Shown here: positions 17,843-26,562 of the stretch, piece by piece
Layout: each line of letters starts with the position of its first letter
Position numbering within the stretch: the stretch's first letter is position 1
Source of the DNA: an uncultured Bacteroidota bacterium
GTDB taxonomy: Bacteria; Bacteroidota; Bacteroidia; Flavobacteriales; Flavobacteriaceae
Assembly: GCA_902559035.1 (NCBI GenBank)
Contig: CACEGG010000010.1
Span: 1 to 44,356, forward strand
DNA length: 44,356 nucleotides
Direction: 5' to 3'
Notes under the pieces: generated by a model
Seen by the model: the letters and a program-made list of their open reading frames with translations, nothing else
Told to the model about the DNA's origin: nothing
Database searches by the model: none
Made by a program: the position numbers and the translations under genes

Positions 17843-19297
17843 ATGAAGAATGAATTAATTGATGTAATAATAATTGGAGCAGGAATATCTGGAATTGGAG
17901 CAGCGTGCCATCTAAGACGAAAATGCCCTAATAAATCATTTTTGATTTTAGAGGGAAGAAACAAAATAGGTGGAACATGGGATTTATTTAAGTATCCAGG
18001 AATCAGATCGGATTCTGACATGTATACGTTTGCCTATAAATTTAGTCCATGGACCCATAAAAACACAATCTCTGATGGAAAAACCATTCTAAAATATCTG
18101 AACGATACTAGCTTAAAATTTAGCTTGGAAAATCACATAAAATACAATCATTGGATTGATGAAATTAATTGGAACTCCTCAAAAAATGAATGGACAGTAT
18201 TAGGATTTGACAAACAAAAAAATAAAAAAATAGAGTATAGTTGTAAATTCTTGATGTCATGCACTGGTTATTATGATTATGACAGCGGATATACTCCAGA
18301 TTTCAAAGGACTAGAAAATTTTCAAGGTCAGTTTATTCATCCACAAAAATGGACTAATGATATTGATTATTTAAATAAGGATGTAATAGTTATTGGCAGT
18401 GGTGCTACTGCTATTACACTAATTCCTTCACTATCGGAAAAAGCAAAACACGTCACAATGCTTCAAAGATCTCCAACTTATTTGATGAATCTTCCTAGAA
18501 AAGACAAATTCACAAATTTTCTTTTTCGTTTTACACCTTCAAAATTTGCTCATTTCATCTCCAGATGGAAATATATTATAAGACAAATTTACTTTTATGG
18601 AATTTCAAAAAGAAGACCTAAGGAGGTAAAAAAATTTATTAAAAATGAAATAAAAAATAGTCTATCCAAAGGTTTTGATATAGAAAAACATTTTAATCCA
18701 AAGTATGATCCATGGGATGAAAGAGTTTGTGTGGTAGTTGACAACGACCTGTATGAAGCAATTAATCAAGGTAAATGCACTGTAGTTACAGAAAATATAA
18801 ACTCTTTCAACAAAAACGGTATTCTATTAGAGTCAGGAAAACAATTAAAAGCAGATATAATAATTTCTGCAACAGGTTTGAGGTTAAAATTCATGGGCGG
18901 AATTAAAATAAAAATTGATAATAAAACGATAGACACATCAAAATTAGTAAGTTACAAAGGGATGATGTTGCAAGATATTCCTAATGCAACTATTGTTTTC
19001 GGATATACAAATGCTTCATGGACCTTAAAAATCGATTTAGTATGTGAATATTTTTGTAGAATTTTAAATCATATGGAAAAAAATGAACTAAAATCATTTG
19101 TTCCTAAAATAAATGATGAAAATTTAGAAATAGAGCCCAGCATCGGATTAAAATCTGGATATGTAAAAAGAGCTCAAAAACTTCTACCAAAACAAGGAAA
19201 AAAATATCCATGGAAATTAAATCAAAACTATATTATGGATATGTTTTCGCTAAAATTTAAAAAAATTGAAGATGGATACATATATTTTAAAAATTAA
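17843..19297 (+). CDS. EthA-like FAD/NADPH Baeyer-Villiger monooxygenase
   Basis: A 484-residue flavin monooxygenase. The FAD motif is GAGISG (12-17), GGTWDLFKYPGIRSDSDMYT (43-62) follows, the Baeyer-Villiger fingerprint F-x-G-x3-H-x3-W is at 160-170 (FQGQFIHPQKW), and the NADP motif is GSGATA (185-190). From recall, the order and wording track Mycobacterium EthA closely along the whole length, including HVTMLQRSPTY and GYTNASWTLK. Such enzymes insert an oxygen atom beside a ketone to make an ester or lactone. It stands alone after a terminator, and a predicted operator begins right after its stop. The ketone acted on is unknown. Confidence 0.9.
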   Translation: MKNELIDVIIIGAGISGIGAACHLRRKCPNKSFLILEGRNKIGGTWDLFKYPGIRSDSDMYTFAYKFSPWTHKNTISDGKTILKYLNDTSLKFSLENHIKYNHWIDEINWNSSKNEWTVLGFDKQKNKKIEYSCKFLMSCTGYYDYDSGYTPDFKGLENFQGQFIHPQKWTNDIDYLNKDVIVIGSGATAITLIPSLSEKAKHVTMLQRSPTYLMNLPRKDKFTNFLFRFTPSKFAHFISRWKYIIRQIYFYGISKRRPKEVKKFIKNEIKNSLSKGFDIEKHFNPKYDPWDERVCVVVDNDLYEAINQGKCTVVTENINSFNKNGILLESGKQLKADIIISATGLRLKFMGGIKIKIDNKTIDTSKLVSYKGMMLQDIPNATIVFGYTNASWTLKIDLVCEYFCRILNHMEKNELKSFVPKINDENLEIEPSIGLKSGYVKRAQKLLPKQGKKYPWKLNQNYIMDMFSLKFKKIEDGYIYFKN

Positions 19298-19315
19298 TTA
19301 GGATATTTATACTAA
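19298..19315. promoter_or_regulatory. Operator copy TTAGGATATTTATACTAA
   Basis: The right half TATACTAA matches the strong copies exactly; the left half has one change (G for T). It starts at the base after the monooxygenase stop and ends 11 bases before the ATG of the nitronate monooxygenase-family gene, so it probably controls that gene. Confidence 0.6.
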
Positions 19316-19326
19316 ACATATTTGAA

Positions 19327-20304
19327 ATGAGTAAACCACAATTTATAAATGAATTAAGTATTCCCGCTGTTGCAGCTCCAATGTTTTTGATATCTGGACC
19401 TGAACTTGTAATAGAGTGTTGTAAAAATGGAATTGTTGGAACATTTCCTGCCTTGAATCAAAGAACTTCCGAGGGATTTGAAGAATGGTTAATTCAAATA
19501 AGAACTGAACTTGATGCATTTGAAAAAGAAACAGGAAAAAAAGCTGCTCCGTTCGGAGTTAACTTAATTGTTCATAACACTAATCCAAGAGTCCAAGCTG
19601 ATTTAATGTTGTGTGTAAAACATAAAGTTCCAATAATTATAACTTCACTAGGAGCAGTAAGTCAATTAGTTGATGCTGTACACTCATATGGAGGTCTAGT
19701 TTATCATGATGTAATCAAAAAAAGACACGCTGAGAAAGCAGCTGAAGCTGGAGTTGATGGATTAATCTTAGTTGCTGCAGGAGCTGGAGGACATGGTGGA
19801 ACACTTCATCCCATACCATTCATTGCTGAGGTTAAGAAATTTTTCAAAAAAACAATTTTACTTTCAGGATGCTTATCTAATGGAAGAGATATCGCCTCAG
19901 CAAAACAAATGGGAGCGGACTTGGCTTATATGGGTACTAGATTTATTAATACTAAAGAGAGTAAGGCTGATGATGCTTATAAAGAAATGATTATAAATTC
20001 AACTGCAGGTGATATTGTTTATACAGCGGCTGTTTCAGGCGTCAATGCCAATTTTTTAAGACAAAGTTTAGAATCTATGGGAATCACGGAAGACATGTGG
20101 GGAAATTCTAAAAAAATCAATTTTGGTGATGAGTTAGATGCAGCTAAAGCTGAAGCGAAAGCATGGAAAACTATTTGGTCTGCAGGTCAGGGAGTAACAA
20201 CAATTGATGACGACCCAAGTGTTAAAGAGCTAGTTGATAACTTAAAGAAAGAATTCATTTCATCTATTAAAGAGCAAAAGGATTTATTAGATACTTATAA
20301 CTAA
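19327..20304 (+). CDS. Nitronate monooxygenase-family FMN protein
   Basis: A 325-residue TIM-barrel protein of the 2-nitropropane dioxygenase/nitronate monooxygenase family. AAPMFLISGPELV near the N-terminus and GVNLIVHNTNPR are typical. AGAGGHGG contains the conserved active-site H156, and LLSGCLSNGRDIASAKQMGADLAYMGTRF forms the FMN phosphate site. Many members in lipid-degrading clusters do not use nitronates and are thought to be FMN oxidoreductases of acyl-CoA or enone compounds. It is preceded by an operator copy and ends in a 4-base tail-to-tail overlap with the acetoacetyl-CoA synthetase gene. Confidence 0.85.
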   Translation: MSKPQFINELSIPAVAAPMFLISGPELVIECCKNGIVGTFPALNQRTSEGFEEWLIQIRTELDAFEKETGKKAAPFGVNLIVHNTNPRVQADLMLCVKHKVPIIITSLGAVSQLVDAVHSYGGLVYHDVIKKRHAEKAAEAGVDGLILVAAGAGGHGGTLHPIPFIAEVKKFFKKTILLSGCLSNGRDIASAKQMGADLAYMGTRFINTKESKADDAYKEMIINSTAGDIVYTAAVSGVNANFLRQSLESMGITEDMWGNSKKINFGDELDAAKAEAKAWKTIWSAGQGVTTIDDDPSVKELVDNLKKEFISSIKEQKDLLDTYN

Positions 20305-22157
20305 TTTTTATAAAACTCTACAAACCAATCCAAGGCTGATGGATTTCTTAATGAATCTTTACTAACTACATCTTTTATATTTTCACCTGTTAATATTTTT
20401 TTAATAGGTACTTCGAGTTTTTTTCCACTTATTGTATAAGGAATCTCTGGGATTTTATAAATTACATCAGGAACATGCCTTGGAGAACATTTTTGTCTTA
20501 TTACAGACTTTAGCTTATTAAAATCAATTTCAATAAATGATTTTACAAATAGTATCAAACTGTTTTCTTTTTTATTATCTAAATGTATTATTAAACTATC
20601 CTCAACAAAATCTAAATCTGAAATAGCACTATATATTTCCGAAGTTCCGATTCTGACTCCAAATCTATTTAAAGTTGAATCAGAACGCCCATGAACAATA
20701 ATTCCTCCTTTTTTAGTTTCTGTTACCCAATCACCATGATTCCAAATTTGGTTATATTTTGAAAAATAACTATTGGCATACTTTTTATAACCTTTATCGT
20801 TCCATAAAAATACAGGCATTGAAATAAATGGTTTAGTTAGAACCAATTCACCCATTTCACCTTTTAATTGTTTACCATTATTATCCCAAACTTCAATCGA
20901 AGCACCTAGCATCTTACATTGAATTTCACCAGGAACAACATTCATTTCAGGATTTCCTCCAATAAATGCAGTACAAACGTCTGTTCCACCACTCAAAGAA
21001 ATTATATGAGTATCAGGAAAAAGTTTATTTAAACCAATATTAGTTTCTTTAAAAAGAGGTGAGCCAGTCGAACCTATACTTCTTAAATCAGAAAAATCAA
21101 TGGAATCTATGTCATTAGGAATATTTGTTAAAAGATTTTGAAAAAATACTGCTCCGTGACCGAAATGATTAATTTTTGCTTTTTGTGCAAATCGCCACAA
21201 AACTCCATTATCTGGAAAAATCGGGGATCCATTATATATACATAAAGAAGATCCAAGAAGAAGACTACTAAGGGAATAATTCCACATCATCCATCCTGTT
21301 GTAGAATACCAAAAATAAGAGTCTGATGTAGAAACATTTTGGTGAATTGACAAGGCTTTAAAATGTTCAAGTATCATACCTCCAGTTCTGTGAGTAATTG
21401 CTTTAGGTTTTCCTGTTGTTCCAGATGAAAATAATATCCAAATGGGATGATCAAAATCAACTGATTTGAAATTCAAATCAACTTTTTTTGTTTGATTTGA
21501 AAATTTAGATTTGGTATTTAAATCCAAAATCCCAGAAAGAGAATTAATTGAACTTTTAAGTTTTTTGACTTTTGAATTCAAACTAAAGTTTTTTCCATTA
21601 TAGGTATATTCAGAATGATAAAACAAAAATTTTGGTTGTATTTGATTAAATCTATCAAAAACAGAGTCGTATCCGAAATCAGGTGAGCATGAAGACCAAA
21701 TTGCTCCAATTGAATTAACTGCCAGAAAAGCTGATACAACTTCAGGTGTGTTTGAGCAATAAGCAACTACCCTATCGCCAATTTGAATGTTATTTTTAAT
21801 TAGTATTTTTTGAAACTCTAGAGTTTTTAACTTTAATGAATTCCAAGTTATTTCAAAATAGTCTCCATTTTCATCTTGATACTTTATAGCTGGAGTTTTT
21901 AGATTATCGTTTTTAAAAACATTTCTAGAATAACTAATTTTCGAATCAGTAAACCAGAGAGTTTCAATGAAGTTTTTATCAAATCTATATACGGAGCTTG
22001 GTGGTTTGTCAAATTCTATTTTAAAAAATTCAACAATTGACAACCAAAAATCTTCTATCTCAGTAATGCTCCATTTATGTAATTCATCGTATGAGGAAAA
22101 AATTATTTTATTGTTAGATTTTAAAAATTCTTTATACTTTGATAATATCGTTTTCAA
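20301..22157 (-). CDS. aacS: Acetoacetyl-CoA synthetase
   Basis: A 618-residue adenylate-forming enzyme. IWSSCSPDFGYDSVFDRF (153-170) is a segment typical of acetoacetyl-CoA synthetases; the P-loop is SSGTTGKPKA (244-253), WYSTTGWMMWNY lies in the acyl pocket, and SGGTDVCTAFIGG is the A5 region. It activates acetoacetate with ATP and CoA. The frame begins with TTG at 22157 directly behind an in-frame stop at 22161-22163, and the next Met is far inside, so TTG is the likely start. It follows a small membrane-protein gene by 15 bases. It would recover acetoacetate released by branched-chain or island catabolism. Confidence 0.87.
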   Translation of the reverse strand: MKTILSKYKEFLKSNNKIIFSSYDELHKWSITEIEDFWLSIVEFFKIEFDKPPSSVYRFDKNFIETLWFTDSKISYSRNVFKNDNLKTPAIKYQDENGDYFEITWNSLKLKTLEFQKILIKNNIQIGDRVVAYCSNTPEVVSAFLAVNSIGAIWSSCSPDFGYDSVFDRFNQIQPKFLFYHSEYTYNGKNFSLNSKVKKLKSSINSLSGILDLNTKSKFSNQTKKVDLNFKSVDFDHPIWILFSSGTTGKPKAITHRTGGMILEHFKALSIHQNVSTSDSYFWYSTTGWMMWNYSLSSLLLGSSLCIYNGSPIFPDNGVLWRFAQKAKINHFGHGAVFFQNLLTNIPNDIDSIDFSDLRSIGSTGSPLFKETNIGLNKLFPDTHIISLSGGTDVCTAFIGGNPEMNVVPGEIQCKMLGASIEVWDNNGKQLKGEMGELVLTKPFISMPVFLWNDKGYKKYANSYFSKYNQIWNHGDWVTETKKGGIIVHGRSDSTLNRFGVRIGTSEIYSAISDLDFVEDSLIIHLDNKKENSLILFVKSFIEIDFNKLKSVIRQKCSPRHVPDVIYKIPEIPYTISGKKLEVPIKKILTGENIKDVVSKDSLRNPSALDWFVEFYKN

Positions 22158-22172
22158 AACTTAAAATAGGCA

Positions 22173-22526
22173 CTATTGGTTTAATAAAAAGTAGACAGTA
22201 ATGACACAAAACAAGGCATGAAAAATTGCAATTTTTAAATCTCTGGTCTGTTTTAAAAAAAATGAAATAATGATTGCTAATGAAACTAAAAAATGAAATA
22301 CTGCAAATACAATTAAAAAAGGTTCATGTAAAACTGAATTTTCATAATTTGAAAAAATATATACTGCAAAAATACCAATACTACTGGCTGCAGCTCCATA
22401 CATCCTAGCTGTTGTCAAAAGAGCATTATTTGCTTTTTTATATGCAGCCATTAATCTCGGATTTATCAATAAAACTGATCCAACCAATAGTTCTAACAAG
22501 CCGACAACTAGTATAAATATTTTCAT
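22173..22526 (-). CDS. Small four-helix membrane protein, paralogue of a sulfatase N-terminal domain
   Basis: A 117-residue hydrophobic protein with four predicted helices. I do not recognise a named family. It aligns without gaps over about 77 residues to the N-terminus of the sulfatase at 27882, sharing MYGxAAxSxGxFAxY and LHxPFLxxFxxF. A stand-alone copy and a copy fused to a sulfatase in the same island suggest a membrane module tied to this pathway. It is divergent from the sterol desaturase-family gene, with two overlapping operator-like palindromes in the 69-base gap, and is followed by acetoacetyl-CoA synthetase. Confidence 0.75.
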   Translation of the reverse strand: MKIFILVVGLLELLVGSVLLINPRLMAAYKKANNALLTTARMYGAAASSIGIFAVYIFSNYENSVLHEPFLIVFAVFHFLVSLAIIISFFLKQTRDLKIAIFHALFCVITVYFLLNQ

Positions 22527-22567
22527 AATTATTATTTTTTATACAATATAAGTTAATTAAAATGTAG

Positions 22568-22596
22568 TTAGTATTAATTTACTATTTTTATAGTAA
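22568..22596. promoter_or_regulatory. Two overlapping operator-like palindromes in a divergent promoter region
   Basis: TTAGTATTAATTTACTAT (22568-22585) keeps the left half-site of the strong copies. TTACTATTTTTATAGTAA (22579-22596) is a perfect-armed palindrome differing from the site at 8113 only by a symmetric G/C exchange. The second touches the A of the ATG at 22596, so bound protein would block the start region of the plus-strand operon and could also affect the minus-strand gene starting at 22526. Confidence 0.55.
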
Positions 22597-23477
22597 TGGA
22601 TCAAGAAAGCATAAGTAAGTTAGTTCCTGTTATAGTACTTTTAGTTTTAGGTTCTTTAGAAGCCATAGGAGGACTATATTTTCATGACAAACGTTCAAAA
22701 AATGATATTACTATAGAGCTTGTTTGCTTAACTGTACTTCCAACACTTATTCAACCAGCCATTCTAGCGCTAGTATTATTTTCAATGGATTCTTGGTTTT
22801 TAATTTACGAGGATTATTTTATAAATTCTTATTTCTTATGGCATGTTTTAGCATTCCTAATACTAGACGATCTAACTCAATATCTTTGGCATAGATTTTC
22901 ACATGAAAATCCTTTTATGTGGAAATTACATAGACCTCATCATGTTGTTGAAGAAATGGGAGTTCTTGTAACCTACAGAAATGCATTTATGTATTATGCA
23001 TTTATGCCTGGACTATGGTTTACTGGTATTCTTATATTTCTAGGTATGACTGAAGTTTATTTGTATTACCTGCCAATAAAAATGACTGTCATAATTGCTG
23101 CTCATAGCGAAACTAAATGGGATCAATATCTATACAAATATAAATTTCTACACCCAATTGCATGGGTTATTGAAAGAACTATTTCTACACCAAGTACTCA
23201 CTATGCTCATCATGGCTTGACCTCTGAAGATGGGGTTTCAAATCCAAATGGGAATTATGGAAACCTCCTTTTTTTCTGGGATATATTATTTGGTACTGCA
23301 AAAATTACTAGAAAATATCCAACAAAATTTGGAGCTTGGAATAAAATGAAAGAGCCTTGGTATGTTCAATTAATGTTCCCGATTTTGAAATCTAAAGATT
23401 CTAAAAGTGAACTCAGTTCTATAAAGACAAATATGGACTATGATCCATCAAAAGATTATAAGGATTTTGATAGTTAA
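22596..23477 (+). CDS. Sterol desaturase / fatty acid hydroxylase-superfamily membrane protein
   Basis: A 293-residue di-iron membrane enzyme. Four to five hydrophobic segments surround the histidine clusters HRFSH (99-103), HRPHH (112-116), H170 and HYAHH (202-206), the expected set for the fatty acid hydroxylase superfamily. It uses O2 to hydroxylate or desaturate a lipid, sterol or isoprenoid. It heads a four-gene operon with an SDR and the DUF1214/DUF1254 pair, immediately behind the palindromes at 22568-22596. An oxidation followed by SDR dehydrogenation would yield the ketone needed by a Baeyer-Villiger enzyme; this link is inferred. Confidence 0.88.
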   Translation: MDQESISKLVPVIVLLVLGSLEAIGGLYFHDKRSKNDITIELVCLTVLPTLIQPAILALVLFSMDSWFLIYEDYFINSYFLWHVLAFLILDDLTQYLWHRFSHENPFMWKLHRPHHVVEEMGVLVTYRNAFMYYAFMPGLWFTGILIFLGMTEVYLYYLPIKMTVIIAAHSETKWDQYLYKYKFLHPIAWVIERTISTPSTHYAHHGLTSEDGVSNPNGNYGNLLFFWDILFGTAKITRKYPTKFGAWNKMKEPWYVQLMFPILKSKDSKSELSSIKTNMDYDPSKDYKDFDS

Positions 23478-23483
23478 ACTTTA

Positions 23484-24305
23484 ATGAAAAACTTAAATAA
23501 TAAAGTTGTTGTAATTACTGGCGCGGGTTCAGGAATTGGCAGATCTCTTGCTATTAAAATGCATGAAAGTGGAGCACTACTGGCACTTAACGATTTCAAT
23601 GATAAAACTTTAGAAGAGACAGTAAATATAATTGATAATGTGAATAAAACATATTGTGAAGTTTTTGATGTATCCAAAAAAAAAGACTTTGACCAATTTG
23701 CAAAAAATGTTATCAAACATTTTGGTAAAGTAGACGTTATAATAAATAATGCAGGAATAACAATTGGCAGCTTTTCTGCTATTGAAACAACAATAGAAGA
23801 CTATGAAAAAGTTGTAGGAATTAACATGTGGGGTATGATTTATGGTACACTTGCTTTTTTACCAGAACTTAGAAAACAAAAAGAATCAAGTGTTGTAAAT
23901 ATTTCAAGTGTCTGGGGACTTTTAGGCTCTCCCTATCAATCGGCCTACAGTGTATCTAAATTTGGAATTAGAGGTTTCAGTGAAGCCTTAGCAGCTGAGG
24001 AATTGTGTAATAACTCAGGAGTTGTAGTTACAAGTATTCATCCTGGTGGTGTTAAAACAAATATTGTTAGAAACATTGAGGGTAAAAAATTAAGTGAAGA
24101 GCAACTAAAAAAATTGGATGTTCACTTTCCAACCACGGCAAATCAAACTGCCGATAAAATTATTAATGCTATTAAGAAAAAAAGAACTAAAGTCATTATA
24201 GGTAAAGATGCTAAATTCATGTATCGATTAACTAGATTTTCTCAAAGATTAACTATGAGTTTTATTGTAAATTGGGCTAAAAAAATGATGAAAATTGAAA
24301 AATAA
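23484..24305 (+). CDS. Short-chain dehydrogenase/reductase
   Basis: A 273-residue classical SDR. GAGSGIGRS (13-21) binds the dinucleotide, NNAG is at 88-91, and the catalytic residues are S142, Y155 and K159 in YSVSKFG. SIHPGGVKTNIVRN follows the active site, and the C-terminal extension FMYRLTRFSQRL is common in SDRs found next to lipid-oxidising genes. It starts 6 bases after the hydroxylase-family gene and its end overlaps the DUF1214 gene by 11 bases. Likely role: oxidation of a hydroxyl made by the upstream enzyme, or reduction of the corresponding ketone. Confidence 0.86.
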   Translation: MKNLNNKVVVITGAGSGIGRSLAIKMHESGALLALNDFNDKTLEETVNIIDNVNKTYCEVFDVSKKKDFDQFAKNVIKHFGKVDVIINNAGITIGSFSAIETTIEDYEKVVGINMWGMIYGTLAFLPELRKQKESSVVNISSVWGLLGSPYQSAYSVSKFGIRGFSEALAAEELCNNSGVVVTSIHPGGVKTNIVRNIEGKKLSEEQLKKLDVHFPTTANQTADKIINAIKKKRTKVIIGKDAKFMYRLTRFSQRLTMSFIVNWAKKMMKIEK

Positions 24306-24855
24306 AGTAATAATCCCAATACTAATTCTACTATCAATAATTATTGGTGGCTATACAGCTATTTCAAAGATTAACTCCTCAACACAAAACAATGAATTTT
24401 CTATAAAAAACGGCAACTGGACTGTAAATCCAAACATGGATTTAAAGAATAGTTACCAAAGAGCTTATATTTCAAGAATTGGGGTTTTTGCTTTGGATGA
24501 GAAAGAAGCACTGTATTTCTTATCAAGCAAGGACAATGATGGAGACCCATTAACATCAGATTTTGATTATCAAATTATTGGTACTCCTCCAAAGGGAAGA
24601 TATTGGAGTTATACATTATACGGTGAAGATTATTTTTTAGTAAAAAATGTTGCCAATATTTACACGATAAATAAAGAAAATCTTAATATAGACAAACCAA
24701 TAATAGTATCATCATCTAAAAAAGACATTAATTGGTTACCCTCAGGTACTGAAACGAAGTTTCATATTATTCTAAGGGTTTATAATCCATATGAAAGTGT
24801 TTATAAAAACTTAGAATCATTAGACTTACCAATAATTAAAAAAATAGAAAAATGA
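24295..24855 (+). CDS. Membrane-anchored DUF1214 protein
   Basis: A 186-residue protein with an N-terminal hydrophobic anchor (about 6-21). NGNWTVNPN, YQRAYISRIGVFALDEKEALYF, YWSYTLYGEDYFLV and the C-terminal WLPSG with LRVYNPYESV match the DUF1214 fold. The start is TTG at 24295: an in-frame stop lies at 24289-24291 and no ATG occurs before the conserved region, giving an 11-base overlap with the SDR. In many bacteria DUF1254 and DUF1214 are fused in one longer protein; here they are two genes, 1214 first. Biochemical function unknown to me. Confidence 0.78.
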   Translation: MKNKVIIPILILLSIIIGGYTAISKINSSTQNNEFSIKNGNWTVNPNMDLKNSYQRAYISRIGVFALDEKEALYFLSSKDNDGDPLTSDFDYQIIGTPPKGRYWSYTLYGEDYFLVKNVANIYTINKENLNIDKPIIVSSSKKDINWLPSGTETKFHIILRVYNPYESVYKNLESLDLPIIKKIEK

Positions 24856-25367
24856 AAAAGATATTTTTTTACTTATGGATCTTACTTATAATGAGTGTTT
24901 GTTCTTATAATTTAACTATACATTACATTCCAAATATTGTTTATACTGTATTTCATTATAAAATTGAAAAAAATCAAAATATAAAGGATAATGAAATAAA
25001 ACATTTTGATATTCCAAGTGACCAGTCTAGAAATGTTGTAATGCCCAATCCTGATTTTTTATATTCTACTATTTTTTACGACTTAAGTGAAAAAGATTTG
25101 AATATAAATGCAAATATGCCTGACTCTACGTATTGGTCTGTTTCGTTCTACAAACCAAATACAATAAACTGGTTTGTAAAAAACGATCAAGAATTTGAAA
25201 CTAATAATCTAGATCTTACATTAACTTTTAATGATTCTAAATCACAGGGCGTTATAAAATCGCCTGTGAAGAAAGGATTTATGATCATTAGAATATTAGT
25301 TGAAAAAAAGGATCAAAATTCAATCGATTATTATAAATCTCTTCAAAAAAGCATTACAATAAATTAG
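24852..25367 (+). CDS. Membrane-anchored DUF1254 protein
   Basis: A 171-residue partner of the preceding gene, overlapping it by the 4-base ATGA. Residues 5-20 form an anchor or signal peptide. The core RNVVMPNPDFLYSTIFYDLSE followed by YWSVSFYKPNTINWF is the N-terminal (DUF1254) pattern of larger DUF1254-DUF1214 proteins. The two products probably assemble into one unit on the outer face of the inner membrane. Its role in the island is unknown. The next operator lies 13 bases after its stop. Confidence 0.72.
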   Translation: MKKIFFYLWILLIMSVCSYNLTIHYIPNIVYTVFHYKIEKNQNIKDNEIKHFDIPSDQSRNVVMPNPDFLYSTIFYDLSEKDLNINANMPDSTYWSVSFYKPNTINWFVKNDQEFETNNLDLTLTFNDSKSQGVIKSPVKKGFMIIRILVEKKDQNSIDYYKSLQKSITIN

Positions 25368-25380
25368 TTTTTTTATTAAA

Positions 25381-25398
25381 TTAGTATTTAAATACTAA
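25381..25398. promoter_or_regulatory. Perfect palindromic operator TTAGTATTTAAATACTAA
   Basis: A perfect 18-bp palindrome and the best example of the island's repeated motif. It ends 6 bases before the ATG of the haloalkane dehalogenase-like gene. Bound repressor would cover the translation-start region of the five-gene operon 25405-31012. Confidence 0.75.
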
Positions 25399-25404
25399 TT
25401 ATTC

Positions 25405-26562
25405 ATGAAAAAGTTAAAGCGTAAAATTCAAAAATTGATTGTTAGTCTAATGGGTTCTCCAATTAAAATTGGACCAAATTTTAGGAATAGACAAGTCAAA
25501 ACTATAGATCCGCTTCCAAAGGAAGTTTTCTGGGATACTAGTGTTAAAATTTATAAAACAAAAAGCGGAATTGAATATGTGAAAACACCTGAAGAATATT
25601 TTTTAAATCTTCCAGGTTTTAATTTTAACGAAAATTATTGTGATATAAATGGACTTAAAATGCATTATATTGATGCTGGTCCTAGCGATGGAAAAATTCT
25701 TTTATTACTTCATGGACAACCGGTTTGGTCCTATTTATACCGAACTATGATTCACAAATTAGTTGCAGAAGGATACAGATGTATCGCTCCAGATTTAATA
25801 GGAATGGGAAAATCAGACAAACCAATTTCAATTAAGTACCATATTTACGACACTCATTGTAATAATGTTTTATCATTTATTAAAAAATTAAAACTTAAAA
25901 AAATTACTCTTTTTTGTCAGGATTGGGGAAGTTTAATAGGTCTTCGAATTGCTGGTGAAAATTCAAATCTTTTCTCCGGTATAATTGCTGCTAATGCTGA
26001 ACTTCCAAACTTTACTGAAGAATCAAATCCATTATATATACCAGAGCCGCTAACAATAAATACTAAAATTAAAAGTTTTAAAAAAGCAATGGCATACCAT
26101 ATGTTAAATAATAATGGATTTAATATGGATATCTTTCAAGTGTGGGTTACTTATTGTATTACGACTCCATTTGTTCATGTTAGTGAAATTATGGGACTAA
26201 GTTTATCTAGAAACTTTAAAAAAGATCAAAAAATACTTGATGCCTATGCTGCTCCATTTCCATCATTTATATATATGGCCGGTCCTAGAACCCTTCCTTC
26301 AATGAATGCTGGGATTACTGGTCAAACTTTAAAAGCAATTGATGGATTAAAAAAATTTAAAAAACCTTTCTTATCTTTAATTGGGTTACAAGACAAGCTT
26401 CTAGGAACACCAAGAATTCAGAACAGATTTATTAAAATGGTTCCAGGAGCTAAAGGACAGGATCACGAACAGTTCAAAGAAGCTAACCATTTTATTCAAG
26501 AGGACATTGGAGAAATTATGGCTGATAGAATGCATAAATTTATTGTTAAAAATAAAATATAA
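25405..26562 (+). CDS. Haloalkane dehalogenase-like alpha/beta hydrolase
   Basis: A 385-residue alpha/beta hydrolase with an N-terminal extension of about 80 residues. The oxyanion region HGQPVWSYLYR (103-113), APDLIGMGKSDKP (128-140) and the nucleophile elbow QDWGS (172-176) match haloalkane dehalogenases: the nucleophile is Asp173, followed by Trp174 where a halide-stabilising Trp sits. The base is H362 in EANHFIQED. An Asp nucleophile excludes ordinary serine esterase chemistry; haloalkane dehalogenase or epoxide hydrolase-like action fits. HGQ replaces HGE/HGN of characterised dehalogenases, so halide binding needs testing. First gene of an operon, 7 bases after an operator. Confidence 0.83.
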   Translation: MKKLKRKIQKLIVSLMGSPIKIGPNFRNRQVKTIDPLPKEVFWDTSVKIYKTKSGIEYVKTPEEYFLNLPGFNFNENYCDINGLKMHYIDAGPSDGKILLLLHGQPVWSYLYRTMIHKLVAEGYRCIAPDLIGMGKSDKPISIKYHIYDTHCNNVLSFIKKLKLKKITLFCQDWGSLIGLRIAGENSNLFSGIIAANAELPNFTEESNPLYIPEPLTINTKIKSFKKAMAYHMLNNNGFNMDIFQVWVTYCITTPFVHVSEIMGLSLSRNFKKDQKILDAYAAPFPSFIYMAGPRTLPSMNAGITGQTLKAIDGLKKFKKPFLSLIGLQDKLLGTPRIQNRFIKMVPGAKGQDHEQFKEANHFIQEDIGEIMADRMHKFIVKNKI

